A stretch of 40,673 nucleotides of DNA. It comes from Novosphingobium sp. Its GTDB lineage: Bacteria; Pseudomonadota; Alphaproteobacteria; Sphingomonadales; Sphingomonadaceae. The position numbers were made by a program, and so were the translations under genes. The notes beneath the pieces are model-generated. The model searched no databases. It saw nothing but the letters and a program-made list of their open reading frames with translations, and had not been told where the DNA came from. Location: positions 1 through 40,673 of the forward strand of contig NZ_JAIEPN010000143.1 of NCBI RefSeq assembly GCF_019748365.1, written 5' to 3'. This document shows positions 22,492-31,126 of the stretch, piece after piece; position 1 is the stretch's first letter; each line of letters begins with the position of its first letter.

Positions 22492-24126
22492 ATGTACCAG
22501 TATGACGAATACGATCAGGCGATGGTCGATGCGCGCGTGGAGGAATTCCGCGGCCAGGTGGCGCGGCGCATGGCGGGCGAGATCACCGAGGACCAGTTCA
22601 AGCCGCTGCGGCTGAAGAACGGGCTCTACCTGCAGCTTCACGCCTATATGCTGCGCGTCGCCATTCCCTATGGCACGCTCAATGGGCGGCAGATGCGGCT
22701 GCTGGGCGATATCGCCGACAAGTATGACCGCGGCTACGGCCACTTCACCACGCGCCAGAACATCCAGTACAACTGGATCAAGCTGGAAGATGCGCCGCAG
22801 ATCCTCGCCGATCTCGCGACCGTCGAGATGCATGCGATCCAGACCAGCGGGAATTGCATCCGCAACATCAGCTCGGATCACTTTGCCGGGGCGGCAGCGG
22901 ACGAGCTGGTCGATCCGCGCCCCTATGCCGAGCTGCTGCGCCAGTGGTCGAGTTTCCATCCGGAGTTCGATTACCTGCCACGCAAGTTCAAGATCGCGGT
23001 GATCGCGAGCGATACCGACCGCGCGGCGATGCGGCTGCACGATATCGGCATCCAGATCGTGAAGAACGATGCAGGTGAAATCGGCGCGCGGTTCTACGTC
23101 GGCGGCGGCATGGGCCGCACCCCGATGATCGCGCCGGTGATCCGCGATTTCGTGCCTGCGCTGCAAATGGTGAGCTACGCCGAGGCCTGCCTGCGCGTCT
23201 ACAACCGCTATGGCCGCCGCGACAACAAGTACAAGGCGCGGATCAAGATCCTCGTCCACGAGATCGGCGCGGACGAATACCGCCGGCAGGTGGAGGAAGA
23301 ATTCGCGCATATCCTCACCCTGGGGCTGGAGCCGCCGCAGGCCGAGTTTGAGCGGATTGCCGCGTTCTTCGCCGATCCGGGCCTCGAGAGCGGGCTGGCC
23401 GATGGCTATGACCGCTCCGATCCGGACTTCGCGGTGTGGGCGGACCAGAACACCGCGCCGCACAAGCAGGCAGGCTACAAGGCGGTCGTCATCAGCCTCA
23501 AGCCGGCGGGCGGCATTCCGGGCGATGCCAGCGCGGACCAGATCCGTCTGATGGCCGAGCTCGCCGAAGCCTACAGCCTCGACGAACTGCGCGTGACGCA
23601 CACGCAGAACATCGTGCTGCCGCATGTGAAGCAGAGCGATCTCTACGCGCTGTGGCAGAAGCTCGATGCGGCGGGGCTGGCCACCGCCAACCTTGATCTC
23701 ATCGGCGATATCATCGCCTGCCCGGGGCTCGACTATTGCAGCCTTGCCAATGCGCGTTCGATCCCGCTCGCGCAGAAGATTTCGGCGCGGTTCGCCTCGC
23801 CCGAGCGGCAGCGCACGCTGGGCGAGCTCAAGCTCAAGATTTCGGGCTGCATCAACGCCTGCGGGCACCACCACGCGGGCCATATCGGCATCCTCGGCGT
23901 CGACAAGAAGGGCACCGAAAACTACCAGCTGCTCTTCGGCGGCTCGGAAGCGGCGGATACCTCGCTGGCGCAGATCGTGGGCCCCGGCTTCAACGAGGAC
24001 GGCATCGTCGATGCGATCGAGACCGCGACCGAAGTCTATCTGAAGGCGCGTGCCGAGGGCGAGCGCTTCATCGATACCTACCGCCGCATCGGCGCCGCGC
24101 CGTTCAAGGAGGCGATCTATGGCTGA
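22492..24126 (+). CDS. cysI: Assimilatory sulfite reductase, siroheme/[4Fe-4S] subunit
   Basis: 544 residues from the ATG at 22492; a longer upstream frame only covers the out-of-frame DUF2849 gene. It has the pseudo-two-fold layout of siroheme reductases. GYGHFTTRQNIQYNWIKL and a second-half counterpart ELRVTHTQNIVLPHV contact substrate and siroheme. The cluster cysteines are C410 and C416 (CPGLDYCSL) and C453 and C457 (SGCINACGHHH). It reduces sulfite to sulfide. The size and its neighbours cysH and cobA argue for sulfite, not nitrite, although the family is named nitrite/sulfite reductase. No flavoprotein cysJ is present, so ferredoxin is the likely electron donor. Its stop overlaps the next ATG. 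Confidence 0.92.
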   Translation: MYQYDEYDQAMVDARVEEFRGQVARRMAGEITEDQFKPLRLKNGLYLQLHAYMLRVAIPYGTLNGRQMRLLGDIADKYDRGYGHFTTRQNIQYNWIKLEDAPQILADLATVEMHAIQTSGNCIRNISSDHFAGAAADELVDPRPYAELLRQWSSFHPEFDYLPRKFKIAVIASDTDRAAMRLHDIGIQIVKNDAGEIGARFYVGGGMGRTPMIAPVIRDFVPALQMVSYAEACLRVYNRYGRRDNKYKARIKILVHEIGADEYRRQVEEEFAHILTLGLEPPQAEFERIAAFFADPGLESGLADGYDRSDPDFAVWADQNTAPHKQAGYKAVVISLKPAGGIPGDASADQIRLMAELAEAYSLDELRVTHTQNIVLPHVKQSDLYALWQKLDAAGLATANLDLIGDIIACPGLDYCSLANARSIPLAQKISARFASPERQRTLGELKLKISGCINACGHHHAGHIGILGVDKKGTENYQLLFGGSEAADTSLAQIVGPGFNEDGIVDAIETATEVYLKARAEGERFIDTYRRIGAAPFKEAIYG

Positions 24127-24550
24127 GACACTTCTGCGCCTGCGCGTCGATACGGCATCGGGCGCGCCCGTGCTGTCGCTGACGGACTTCCTCGCTTCCG
24201 ACAACGCCGCCGCCGTGCGCATCGAGCCGGGCGAGGATGCCCGCGCGCTGCTGCCACACCTTTCGCGCATCGCGCTCGTGGAAGTGAGCTTTCCGGCCTA
24301 TGGCGACGGGCGCGGCTATTCCTCGGCCCGCATCCTGCGCGAGCATGGCTACAAGGGCGAGCTGCGTGCGACCGGCGATGTGCTGCTGGATCAGCTGAGC
24401 CACATGAAGCGCTGCGGGTTCGACGGGTTTGCGCCCGCCAAGCCGATTGCGGCTGAAGCGGCGCAGCAGGCCTTCGCAACCTGGCCCGATGTCTATCAGA
24501 AGACGGTGGACGGCCGCTCGCCCATCTGGGCCAAGCGCCATGGCCTCTGA
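24119..24550 (+). CDS. DUF934 family protein of the sulfite-reductase operon
   Basis: 143 residues from the ATG at 24119, eight bases inside cysI. The segments ARALLPHLSRIALVEVSFPA, then GDGRGYSSARILRE, and GDVLLDQLSHMKRCGFDGF are those of DUF934, which sits between cysI and cysH in many alpha- and betaproteobacteria. No catalytic function is assigned to the family. Conservation of this context suggests an accessory role in sulfite reduction. There is no signal peptide and it is probably cytoplasmic. It overlaps the start of cysH by eleven bases, so translation is coupled along the whole operon. Confidence 0.9.
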   Translation: MAETLLRLRVDTASGAPVLSLTDFLASDNAAAVRIEPGEDARALLPHLSRIALVEVSFPAYGDGRGYSSARILREHGYKGELRATGDVLLDQLSHMKRCGFDGFAPAKPIAAEAAQQAFATWPDVYQKTVDGRSPIWAKRHGL

Positions 24551-25346
24551 ACAGACCAGAGCCGTAGACCGGATCGCAACCGGGCCGCGCTTCACCGAGA
24601 GTGACGCGATCCGGCTGAACAACCTGTTCCGCGGCACCGATACGCCGGACATGCTGCGCAGCGTCCTCAAGGACAAGCTGATCGGCGAAGTCGCGGTTGT
24701 CTCCAGCTTCGGCGCGGAAAGCGCGGTGCTGCTGCACCTGATTGCGCAGGTCGACAAGGCGATCCCGGTGATCTTCCTCGAAACGCACAAGCATTTCCCG
24801 GAAACCATCGCCTATCGCGACCAGTTGGTGGCGCACCTTGGCCTGACGAACCTGCTGATCGTCGAACCGGACATGGAGCTGGTAGCAAAGAAGGACGAGA
24901 ACGGGCTGCGCTGGTCGTGGGACCCGGATGGCTGCTGCGATATCCGCAAGGTGCAGCCGCTGGCACGTGCGCTGCTTTCATTCGATGCCTCGATCAGCGG
25001 GCGCAAGGGCTTCCAGTCCGCCACGCGCAGCGGCCTGCCGCGCTTCGAGATCGACCGCACCGATGCGGAAGGGCGGCTGAAGTTCAATCCGCTCGCTTCG
25101 TGGACGTCCGAGGATCTGGAAGCCTACATGGTCGCGCACGATCTGCCGCGCCATCCGCTGGTGGCGCAGGGCTACCCCTCGATCGGCTGCGCCCCCTGCA
25201 CCAGCAAGGTTGCGCCGGGCGAGGACCCGCGTTCGGGCCGCTGGAAGGGCTGGGACAAGGTGGAATGCGGCATCCATGTGCCCGGTTCGCCCGACAGCAC
25301 CGCGACCGATGGCGAGCTGCCGCCGGGGTATGATCCGGCGTTCTGA
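24540..25346 (+). CDS. cysH: Adenylyl-sulfate / phosphoadenylyl-sulfate reductase
   Basis: 268 residues from the ATG at 24540. It has the PP-loop-like SSFGAESAVLLHLIA (from residue 55) and ETHKHFPET, and the catalytic Cys243 in VECGIHV. A [4Fe-4S] cluster is expected from C132-C133 (GCCDIRK) and C217-x2-C220 (IGCAPC). Presence of the CC...CxxC set marks the iron-sulfur, APS-reducing type rather than the cluster-free E. coli PAPS reductase. It reduces activated sulfate to sulfite for CysI, using thioredoxin. It is the last gene of the cobA-DUF2849-cysI-DUF934-cysH unit; the sulfate-activation genes are not in the window. Confidence 0.93.
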   Translation: MASEQTRAVDRIATGPRFTESDAIRLNNLFRGTDTPDMLRSVLKDKLIGEVAVVSSFGAESAVLLHLIAQVDKAIPVIFLETHKHFPETIAYRDQLVAHLGLTNLLIVEPDMELVAKKDENGLRWSWDPDGCCDIRKVQPLARALLSFDASISGRKGFQSATRSGLPRFEIDRTDAEGRLKFNPLASWTSEDLEAYMVAHDLPRHPLVAQGYPSIGCAPCTSKVAPGEDPRSGRWKGWDKVECGIHVPGSPDSTATDGELPPGYDPAF

Positions 25347-25449
25347 TTTCCCCGCGCTGCCCGCCTGCCATCGCCGCCTGCGCGCGCGGGTGACGAACGA
25401 ACGGGTATTTGTCCTCACCCTCGCGCCTCCGCTCTGCTAGAGCCGCGTC

Positions 25450-26442
25450 ATGACCGCCCCCCAACTGCCGCTTCTGCCGCTCGCGATCAGCCTCGGCGAT
25501 CCTGCCGGCATCGGCCCCGAGCTGATCGCAGCCGCGTGGGACCAGCGCGAGGCGCACGCGCTTCCGCCCTTCTTCGCCGTCGGCAACCGCGATCTCATCG
25601 AAGCGGCCGCCCGCAGCCGCGGCCTCGGTATCCCGGTGGTCGCCATTGCCGCGCCCGATGAGGCCGCCGCCGTGTTCCCCCATGCGCTTCCTGTGCTCGA
25701 TGTCGGCACCGCGCCGTGGTCTCCCGGCCAGCCCGACGATGCCGGCGCCGCGCTGGCCCTGCGCGCGCTTGAGGTTGCGACCAGCCTCGTCAAGCAGGGC
25801 GCCGCCGCCGCGCTTGTCACCGGCCCGATCGCCAAGAGCCGCCTTGCCCGCATCGGCTTCAACCAGCCGGGCCAGACCGAATTTGTCGCCGAAGCCTGCG
25901 GGATCACGCCGGAAAACGCCGTGATGATGCTGGCCGGGCCGAACCTGCGCGTGGTTCCCATCACCGTCCACGTCGCGCTGCGCGATGTGCCGTTCCTCCT
26001 CACCACCGAGCTGATCCGCAGCCGGTCCGCCATTGCTGCAGCCGCGCTCGCGCGCGATTTCGGCGTGGCACACCCCCGCCTTGCCGTAGCCGCGCTCAAT
26101 CCCCACGCCGGGGAAGATGGCCGCATGGGCACCGAGGACCGCGACGTGATCGTGCCCGCCATCGCCGCGCTGCAAGCCGCCGGGATTGACGCACGCGGGC
26201 CGCTCCCCGCCGATACGATGTTCCATGCCGAAGCCCGCGCGACTTATGATGCGGCCATCTGCATGTACCACGATCAGGCGCTGATCCCGATCAAGGTGCT
26301 CGATTTTGACGAAGGCGTGAACGTCACGCTGGGCCTCCCCATCATCCGCACCTCGCCCGATCACGGCACCGCATTTGCCATCGCCGGCACCGGCACCGCC
26401 CGCCCCGGCGCGACCATCGCGGCCATCCGCATGGCCGGCTAA
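25450..26442 (+). CDS. pdxA: 4-hydroxythreonine-4-phosphate dehydrogenase
   Basis: 330 residues, the normal PdxA length. Motifs: the N-terminal [15 protein letters not shown], then [37 protein letters not shown], the metal-site [10 protein letters not shown] and the C-terminal [19 protein letters not shown]. It oxidises 4-phosphohydroxy-L-threonine in the DXP-dependent pyridoxal 5'-phosphate pathway as a divalent-metal dimer. It is followed by rsmA, as in many proteobacteria (pdxA-ksgA), but here a C-rich palindromic repeat has been placed between them. The start is an ATG with no clear ribosome-binding site. Very confident. Confidence 0.96.
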   Translation: MTAPQLPLLPLAISLGDPAGIGPELIAAAWDQREAHALPPFFAVGNRDLIEAAARSRGLGIPVVAIAAPDEAAAVFPHALPVLDVGTAPWSPGQPDDAGAALALRALEVATSLVKQGAAAALVTGPIAKSRLARIGFNQPGQTEFVAEACGITPENAVMMLAGPNLRVVPITVHVALRDVPFLLTTELIRSRSAIAAAALARDFGVAHPRLAVAALNPHAGEDGRMGTEDRDVIVPAIAALQAAGIDARGPLPADTMFHAEARATYDAAICMYHDQALIPIKVLDFDEGVNVTLGLPIIRTSPDHGTAFAIAGTGTARPGATIAAIRMAG

Positions 26443-26492
26443 TGCGCCGCGGGGAGAGCCGCCGCCGTATTACAAATCGTCCGTATTTCCTT

Positions 26493-26589
26493 CCCCTCCC
26501 CGGTTGGGGGGTGGCGGGGTGGGGGTGCGCCGCGCTGAGAAACGCAAGCGCCGTTCCCCCTCCCCCAACCCCTCCCCGCCGGGGAGGGG
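26493..26589. repeat. C/G-rich bipartite palindromic repeat, copy C (contributes the rsmA ribosome-binding site)
   Basis: Same layout as the copies at 18368 and 20681: an opening CCCCTCCCCGGTTGGGGGG hairpin, GGGTGGGGGTG, an AAGCGCCGTT region, CCCCTCCCCCAACCC and a closing CCCCTCCCCGCCGGGGAGGG. The closing arm ends four bases before the rsmA ATG, so its GGGGAGGGGAG is the only visible Shine-Dalgarno for that gene. Confidence 0.88.
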
Positions 26590-26593
26590 AGCT

Positions 26594-27430
26594 ATGAGTG
26601 ACGCCCCCGGCGTGAGCCTCCCCCCCTTGCGCGAGGTCGTCCAGCGCCACGGCCTGATCGCCACCAAGGCGCTGGGCCAGAACTTCCTGTTCGACGAGCA
26701 GCTCCTTGCCCGCATCGCCGCCGTGCCCGGCGATCTCAAGGGCCAGAACGTCCTCGAAGTCGGCCCCGGCCCCGGCGGCCTCACCCGCGCGCTTCTGCGT
26801 CGGGGCGCGAATGTCACCGCGATCGAGATGGACCGCCGCTGCCTGCCTGCCCTCGCAGAACTTGCCGAAGCCTTCCCCGGCCAGCTCCGCGTGATCGAGG
26901 GCGATGCGATGAAGATCGCGCCCGGCGAACTGTTCGAAGCGCCGTGGCATGTCGTCGCCAACTTGCCCTACAACGTCGGCACGGCGCTGTTCACCGGCTG
27001 GCTCTCCGGGCAGGACTGGCCGCCACCGTGGCGCAGCCTCACACTGATGTTCCAGCAGGAAGTGGCCGAGCGCATCATCGCGGCGCCCAGCAGCGATGCC
27101 TACGGCCGCCTCGCCGTCCTTGCGCAGTGGCGCGCTGCGCCGCGCATCGCCATGCGCGTCCACCGCAGCGCTTTCACCCCGCCGCCCAAAGTTATGTCGG
27201 CGATCATCCATGTCGAACCCGCCGCGATGCCGGAAGGCGTCTCGGCCCGCATGCTCGAACGCGTGACAGAAGCCGCCTTCGGCCAGCGCCGCAAGATGTT
27301 GCGCCAGAGCCTCAAGGGCCTCCCCGGCGCGCTTGAAGCTCTCGAAACGCGGGGGATCGATGCCCAGCGCCGGGCGGAGACGCTGAGCGTGGCGGAATTC
27401 GTGGCAATCGCCCGCGCTCTCACCCGCTAG
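26594..27430 (+). CDS. rsmA: 16S rRNA (adenine1518-N6/adenine1519-N6)-dimethyltransferase
   Basis: 278 residues from the ATG at 26594; an in-frame extension upstream would translate the repeat and is rejected. KsgA/RsmA motifs: LGQNFLFD (residues ~28-35), the SAM site [16 protein letters not shown], the acidic end of strand 2 in TAIEMDRRC, and the catalytic NLPYNVGT. It dimethylates two adjacent adenines of helix 45 late in small-subunit assembly. The start lies four bases after the palindromic repeat, which seems to have replaced the native leader. Very confident on function. Confidence 0.96.
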   Translation: MSDAPGVSLPPLREVVQRHGLIATKALGQNFLFDEQLLARIAAVPGDLKGQNVLEVGPGPGGLTRALLRRGANVTAIEMDRRCLPALAELAEAFPGQLRVIEGDAMKIAPGELFEAPWHVVANLPYNVGTALFTGWLSGQDWPPPWRSLTLMFQQEVAERIIAAPSSDAYGRLAVLAQWRAAPRIAMRVHRSAFTPPPKVMSAIIHVEPAAMPEGVSARMLERVTEAAFGQRRKMLRQSLKGLPGALEALETRGIDAQRRAETLSVAEFVAIARALTR

Positions 27431-27457
27431 GGCGCCATTGCATCATAAAGCATCGTC

Positions 27458-27478
27458 GGCCCGGACTTGATCCGGGCC
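27458..27478. terminator. Hairpin between convergent rsmA and the PQQ dehydrogenase gene
   Basis: GGCCCGGA and TCCGGGCC pair perfectly around the five-base loop CTTGA, followed by TTGGCTTTCTCTTT. It lies 28 bases after the rsmA stop. The core CCCGGACTTGATCCGGG is itself a widespread alphaproteobacterial intergenic palindrome, so it may be a dispersed repeat doing terminator duty. Confidence 0.5.
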
Positions 27479-27519
27479 TTGGCTTTCTCTTTCGACGCCG
27501 CGCCAGAAGAAAAGCCCAA

Positions 27520-27538
27520 CCCCGTGGCAAGCACGGGG
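27520..27538. repeat. Second hairpin between the convergent genes
   Basis: CCCCGTG and CACGGGG pair around GCAAG. It stands 34 bases before the stop of the leftward dehydrogenase gene, so it could terminate that transcript. The sequence is also of a dispersed-repeat type seen in related genomes. Confidence 0.45.
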
Positions 27539-27572
27539 TGACGGGAGTGGTTCAGTACAGCGTCGTCACACG

Positions 27573-29765
27573 CTAGTTCGGCGCTGCCTTCTTCCGCTGC
27601 GCCAGATACCCCTTGCGCTGCGTGTCGATCAGATAGGCGTGGATCGCGTCGACATCGTACCTGCTCACCATATCCCCCATCGGTGCCATGCCGTTCCCCG
27701 CCAGCGCACCGCCCAGCACGATCTGGTTGAACATGCCGTGGATATCGCGAGGCAGGCGCGAAAGGTCCGGTGTCACGCCCGGTCCGAACATGTGGCAGCG
27801 CGAGCAGAACTCGGTGAACTTCGCCTCGCCATGCGCGATCTTCGCCGCTGTCGCACGGCTTGGCGGCGGGGCGGGATAGGTGAAGGGATCGGGCCGCAAT
27901 TCGGGCTGCGGCACCGGCCCGCCGCCCAGCTTGAACACAAGGATGCGGTTGGTGTTGCGGTTCCTGTAGGCAATGTCCGCCGGGGTGATCGGATAGCTGA
28001 TCCCCACCCCGCCATAGCCCACCTGCACCGCGATATACTGCACCCCGCCGATCCGGTAGGTCATGGGCGCGGCCATGATATGCGATCCGGTCTGGATCGA
28101 GGCCAGCTGTGCGCCGGTCGTGGCGTTGTAGACCCGCAAGGTGCCATCCCCGCGACCCTGCACCACGATATTGCCCGCAGTCGAAAGCACGCCGCCGTCA
28201 TAGCCGCGGTTGCGGTCCGAGGTGACCTGCTCCCACACCACCTTGCGCGCCACCGGGTCCCACGCCTTCAGCACCTCGCGCACGAGGCTGGTCTTGCCGC
28301 GCTCCTTCTGCAGCTCTGCCTTGGTCGGCAGCGGGCCGAAGAGGCGGCTGAGCGTGGCCTCGTCATAAGTATCGTCGGGAATGATCCCGTTGGCGTTGAA
28401 GAAGCCCTCGAGGTGCTGCAGCTTGCCCTTGTTGGTGGCCAGATTGACCATGACATTGGGCTGATCGACCGTGGGGATATAGACGAGCCCCGTCTGCGGG
28501 CTGAACGACATCGGGTTCCATGTGTGCGCCCCGGCCCATGACGGGTAGACGTTCTTGGGGCTAGCCGAATAGTCGGCCACTTCGGTGAAGACCGGGCGCC
28601 CGGTGGCAAGGTCCACGCCCTTGGCCCAGTTCACATAGGCAAAGGCATCGGCGGCCAGCAGCTTCCCGGTCTTGAGATCGAGCGTGTAGAAGAACCCGTT
28701 CTTCGAGGCCTGCATCACCACGCGGCGCGGCGCGCCCCCGCCCACCGGCAGGTTGGCGAAGATGAACTTCTGCACCGCGTCATAGTCCCAGGCATCGCCC
28801 GGCGTTTCCTGATAAAACCAGGTCATCCGCCCGGTCTTGGCGTTCACCGCGACGATCGAGGCGTTGAACAAGTCATCGCGCCGCTCGGCCGCGCTCTTCA
28901 CGCGCGAATAGGGCGAGGCATTGGCCGTGCCGAACACGATCTGGTCGGTCTCGGCATCATAGGAAAGCCCGTCCCACACCGTACCGCCGTTCTGATAGCG
29001 GCCATCGTGATCCGGCCCCCACGACTTTGCCGCCATTTCCAGCTCGGGATGCTCGAAGGGCTGGCCGGGCGGCGGCGGCACCGTGAAGAAGCGCCACTTG
29101 AACGCGCCGGTCTTGATGTCCCACGCAGAGATATAGCCGCGCGTCGATCCGTCGCCCAGATCGGCGCCCGAATTGCCGATCACCACGGAATCGCTCGTCA
29201 GCAGCACCGCTCCGGTCGAGGCGTATGTATAGGTCGATTTGCCCCGCCCGATGATCGTATCCGCGGTCCACTTCTCCGCTCCGGTCTTCGCATCGAGCGC
29301 ATGGAGCCGCCCGTCCTCGCTGGCGACGAACACCACGCCGCCCCGCACCGCCACGCCGCGGTTCACCGTATCGCAGCAGGCATTCCTTGCCGAAGCCGGA
29401 TCGATGCCGGGGTGGAAGGTCCACAGCACCTCGCCCGTCGCGGCATTCAGCGCATAGACGATGCCCCACACGCCCGAGGTGTACATGACCCCGTCGATGA
29501 CGAGCGGCGTCGCTTCCTGCCCGCGCTCGGTGCCCATGTCATAGGCCCAGGCAAAGCCCAGCTGATGCGCATTGCTGTCATTGATATCAGCGAGCGAGGA
29601 AAACCAGGTGCCTGCCTCGTCGCCGCCCACATAGTGCCACTCGTCCCCCGCGACCGGATGGGTGGCAGACGGAAACGCCGGCAAGCCCGCCTGCAGCGAA
29701 GACGCGGCAAGGCCGCAAGCACAGAGCAGACCGAGCATGGGCCGGCGGAGGGAGACAGAGATCAT
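27573..29765 (-). CDS. Quinohemoprotein (PQQ + cytochrome c) alcohol dehydrogenase
   Basis: 730 residues from the ATG at 29765, which opens a signal peptide (MISVSLRRPMLGLLCACGLA), placing the protein in the periplasm. Residues ~30-570 are an eight-bladed PQQ propeller with repeated W-motifs (e.g. ALNAATGEVLWTF, ALDAKTGAEKWTA). The vicinal disulfide pair is in ARNACCDTVNRG and the catalytic Asp in PGDAWDYDA. A C-terminal cytochrome c domain carries C654-x2-C657-H658 (FCSRCHMF) and a probable axial Met in GNGMAPMG. Type II quinohemoprotein dehydrogenases oxidise alcohols and pass electrons through heme c. The exact substrate is unknown. No PQQ synthesis or partner cytochrome genes are in the window. 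Single gene. Confidence 0.9.
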   Translation of the reverse strand: MISVSLRRPMLGLLCACGLAASSLQAGLPAFPSATHPVAGDEWHYVGGDEAGTWFSSLADINDSNAHQLGFAWAYDMGTERGQEATPLVIDGVMYTSGVWGIVYALNAATGEVLWTFHPGIDPASARNACCDTVNRGVAVRGGVVFVASEDGRLHALDAKTGAEKWTADTIIGRGKSTYTYASTGAVLLTSDSVVIGNSGADLGDGSTRGYISAWDIKTGAFKWRFFTVPPPPGQPFEHPELEMAAKSWGPDHDGRYQNGGTVWDGLSYDAETDQIVFGTANASPYSRVKSAAERRDDLFNASIVAVNAKTGRMTWFYQETPGDAWDYDAVQKFIFANLPVGGGAPRRVVMQASKNGFFYTLDLKTGKLLAADAFAYVNWAKGVDLATGRPVFTEVADYSASPKNVYPSWAGAHTWNPMSFSPQTGLVYIPTVDQPNVMVNLATNKGKLQHLEGFFNANGIIPDDTYDEATLSRLFGPLPTKAELQKERGKTSLVREVLKAWDPVARKVVWEQVTSDRNRGYDGGVLSTAGNIVVQGRGDGTLRVYNATTGAQLASIQTGSHIMAAPMTYRIGGVQYIAVQVGYGGVGISYPITPADIAYRNRNTNRILVFKLGGGPVPQPELRPDPFTYPAPPPSRATAAKIAHGEAKFTEFCSRCHMFGPGVTPDLSRLPRDIHGMFNQIVLGGALAGNGMAPMGDMVSRYDVDAIHAYLIDTQRKGYLAQRKKAAPN

Positions 29766-29823
29766 GGGAAGAGTGTCATCCCGAACGCTCGTCCTGACAA
29801 GCGCCGATCGCACGCCACTCGTC

Positions 29824-29843
29824 ATTCCCGCGCAGGCGGGAAT
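29824..29843. repeat. ATTCCCGC/GCGGGAAT dispersed palindrome
   Basis: Perfect eight-base arms around GCAG, in the gap between the divergent PQQ dehydrogenase and M20 peptidase genes. The core TTCCCGCGCAGGCGGGAA is a common intergenic repeat of proteobacteria. Confidence 0.75.
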
Positions 29844-29912
29844 CCAGGGCCGCCCGCGCTGTGGTTGCCGCTAGGGGTTCACCCCGGCACGCGGGCAGGC
29901 TAGAGCACCCCC

Positions 29913-31121
29913 ATGGCCACGCTTGCCCCCTCCGAAGCAGCCCTCATCGAGGGGATCGACGCGCCTGCCATGCTGCAGCAGGTCGAGGGTTGGTGTGCAA
30001 TCAACACCGGTACGCGTAATACAGCAGGCCTCGCCCGGCAGGCCGCGCTGCTGGCTGATGCGTTCTCGGCGCTCCCCGGCGAAGTCCGTCTCGTGCCCCC
30101 CGCCCCGGTCGAAGCGGTTGCCGCCGATGGCCGCGTGGTGGAGCTCGAACATGGCGCGCACATGGTCCTTGTCGTCCGCCCCCACGCCCCGCGCCGCTAT
30201 CTGCTTACCGGCCACATGGACACCGTCTACCCGGCGGACCACCCGTTCCAGACATTGACCTGGCTCGATGCGGAAACGCTCGGCGGCCCCGGCACGGCGG
30301 ACATGAAAGGCGGCATCGCGGTGATCCTTGCCGCGCTCAAGGCGTTCGAGAAGGACAGCCTGGTCTCGCCCTATGTGGGCTATGACGTGTTGATCAATTC
30401 GGACGAGGAGACCGGCAGCCTCGCCTCCGCCCCGCTCATCGCCGAGCTGGCGCGCGGCAGGGCAGCGGCGCTGACCTACGAGCCTTCCGCCCTGCCCGAT
30501 GGCACGCTGGCCGGTGCGCGTGGGGGCAGCGGGAATTACAGCGCGATCGTCACAGGCCGTTCCGCCCACGCCGGCCGCAACCCGCAGGATGGCCGCAACG
30601 CCGTGGTCGCCGCCGCCGATCTCGCACTGGGCTTGAAGGCGCTTTCCGGCGACGGCCTCGCCATCAATCCTGCCCGCATCGATGGCGGTTCGGCCAACAA
30701 TGTCGTGCCCGATCATGCGGTGCTGCGCTTCAATATCCGCCCCCGGAGCGAGGAGGACGCCGCGCGCTTCACCGCCGCCATCGGCCCTCTGCTGCGCGAA
30801 GTGGAACTGGCGCATGAGGTGAGCATCCACCTGCATGGCGGGATCAGCCGGCCACCCAAGCCGCTGACGCCGGAGGCGGAAAAGCTGTTCGAACTCGTCC
30901 AGCGCTGCGGCGCGGCGCTCGGCCAATCGATCCGCTGGCAGAGCTCGGGCGGGGTCTGCGATGGCAACAATATCGCCGCGCTTGGCGTGCCCGTCGTCGA
31001 CACCATGGGCGTGCGCGGGGGCGCGATCCACTCACCGCAGGAATACATGATCGTGCCATCGCTGGCCGAGCGCGCCGCACTCTCGGCGCTCGTGCTGCAC
31101 CGGCTTTCCGGAGGGGAATAA
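29913..31121 (+). CDS. M20 family metallopeptidase, glutamate carboxypeptidase (CPG2)-like, heading the AST operon
   Basis: 402 residues of the M20 zinc hydrolase family with all expected ligands: H101 (LTGHMDTVYP), D130 (GTADMKGG), E165-E166 (SDEETGS), E190 (TYEPS) and H373 (IHSPQEY). A dimerisation domain lies between ~200 and 310, including GRSAHAGRNPQDGRNAV. The pattern is closest to glutamate carboxypeptidases (CPG2), which remove glutamate from N-acyl-glutamates. It is five bases upstream of astA and co-directional with astA and astB. I infer that it removes the succinyl group at the last step of the arginine succinyltransferase pathway (N-succinylglutamate to glutamate), a job done in other bacteria by the unrelated M14-type AstE. 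Alternatives are a general N-acyl amino-acid hydrolase. No signal peptide. Confidence 0.82.
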   Translation: MATLAPSEAALIEGIDAPAMLQQVEGWCAINTGTRNTAGLARQAALLADAFSALPGEVRLVPPAPVEAVAADGRVVELEHGAHMVLVVRPHAPRRYLLTGHMDTVYPADHPFQTLTWLDAETLGGPGTADMKGGIAVILAALKAFEKDSLVSPYVGYDVLINSDEETGSLASAPLIAELARGRAAALTYEPSALPDGTLAGARGGSGNYSAIVTGRSAHAGRNPQDGRNAVVAAADLALGLKALSGDGLAINPARIDGGSANNVVPDHAVLRFNIRPRSEEDAARFTAAIGPLLREVELAHEVSIHLHGGISRPPKPLTPEAEKLFELVQRCGAALGQSIRWQSSGGVCDGNNIAALGVPVVDTMGVRGGAIHSPQEYMIVPSLAERAALSALVLHRLSGGE

Positions 31122-31126
31122 CAACC

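Noticed and set aside
22492..24126. cysI as a dissimilatory or assimilatory nitrite reductase
   Set aside because: The family is shared, but the operon contains cysH and a siroheme synthase and no nitrate or nitrite genes, which favours sulfite.
22348..24270. A 640-codon frame on the minus strand opposite cysI
   Set aside because: High GC content leaves long open antisense frames. It has no recognisable motifs, whereas the plus strand encodes an unmistakable sulfite reductase.
26375..26593. N-terminal extension of RsmA by 73 residues
   Set aside because: It would translate the palindromic repeat and overlap pdxA. RsmA homology starts after the ATG at 26594, which has a good ribosome-binding site.
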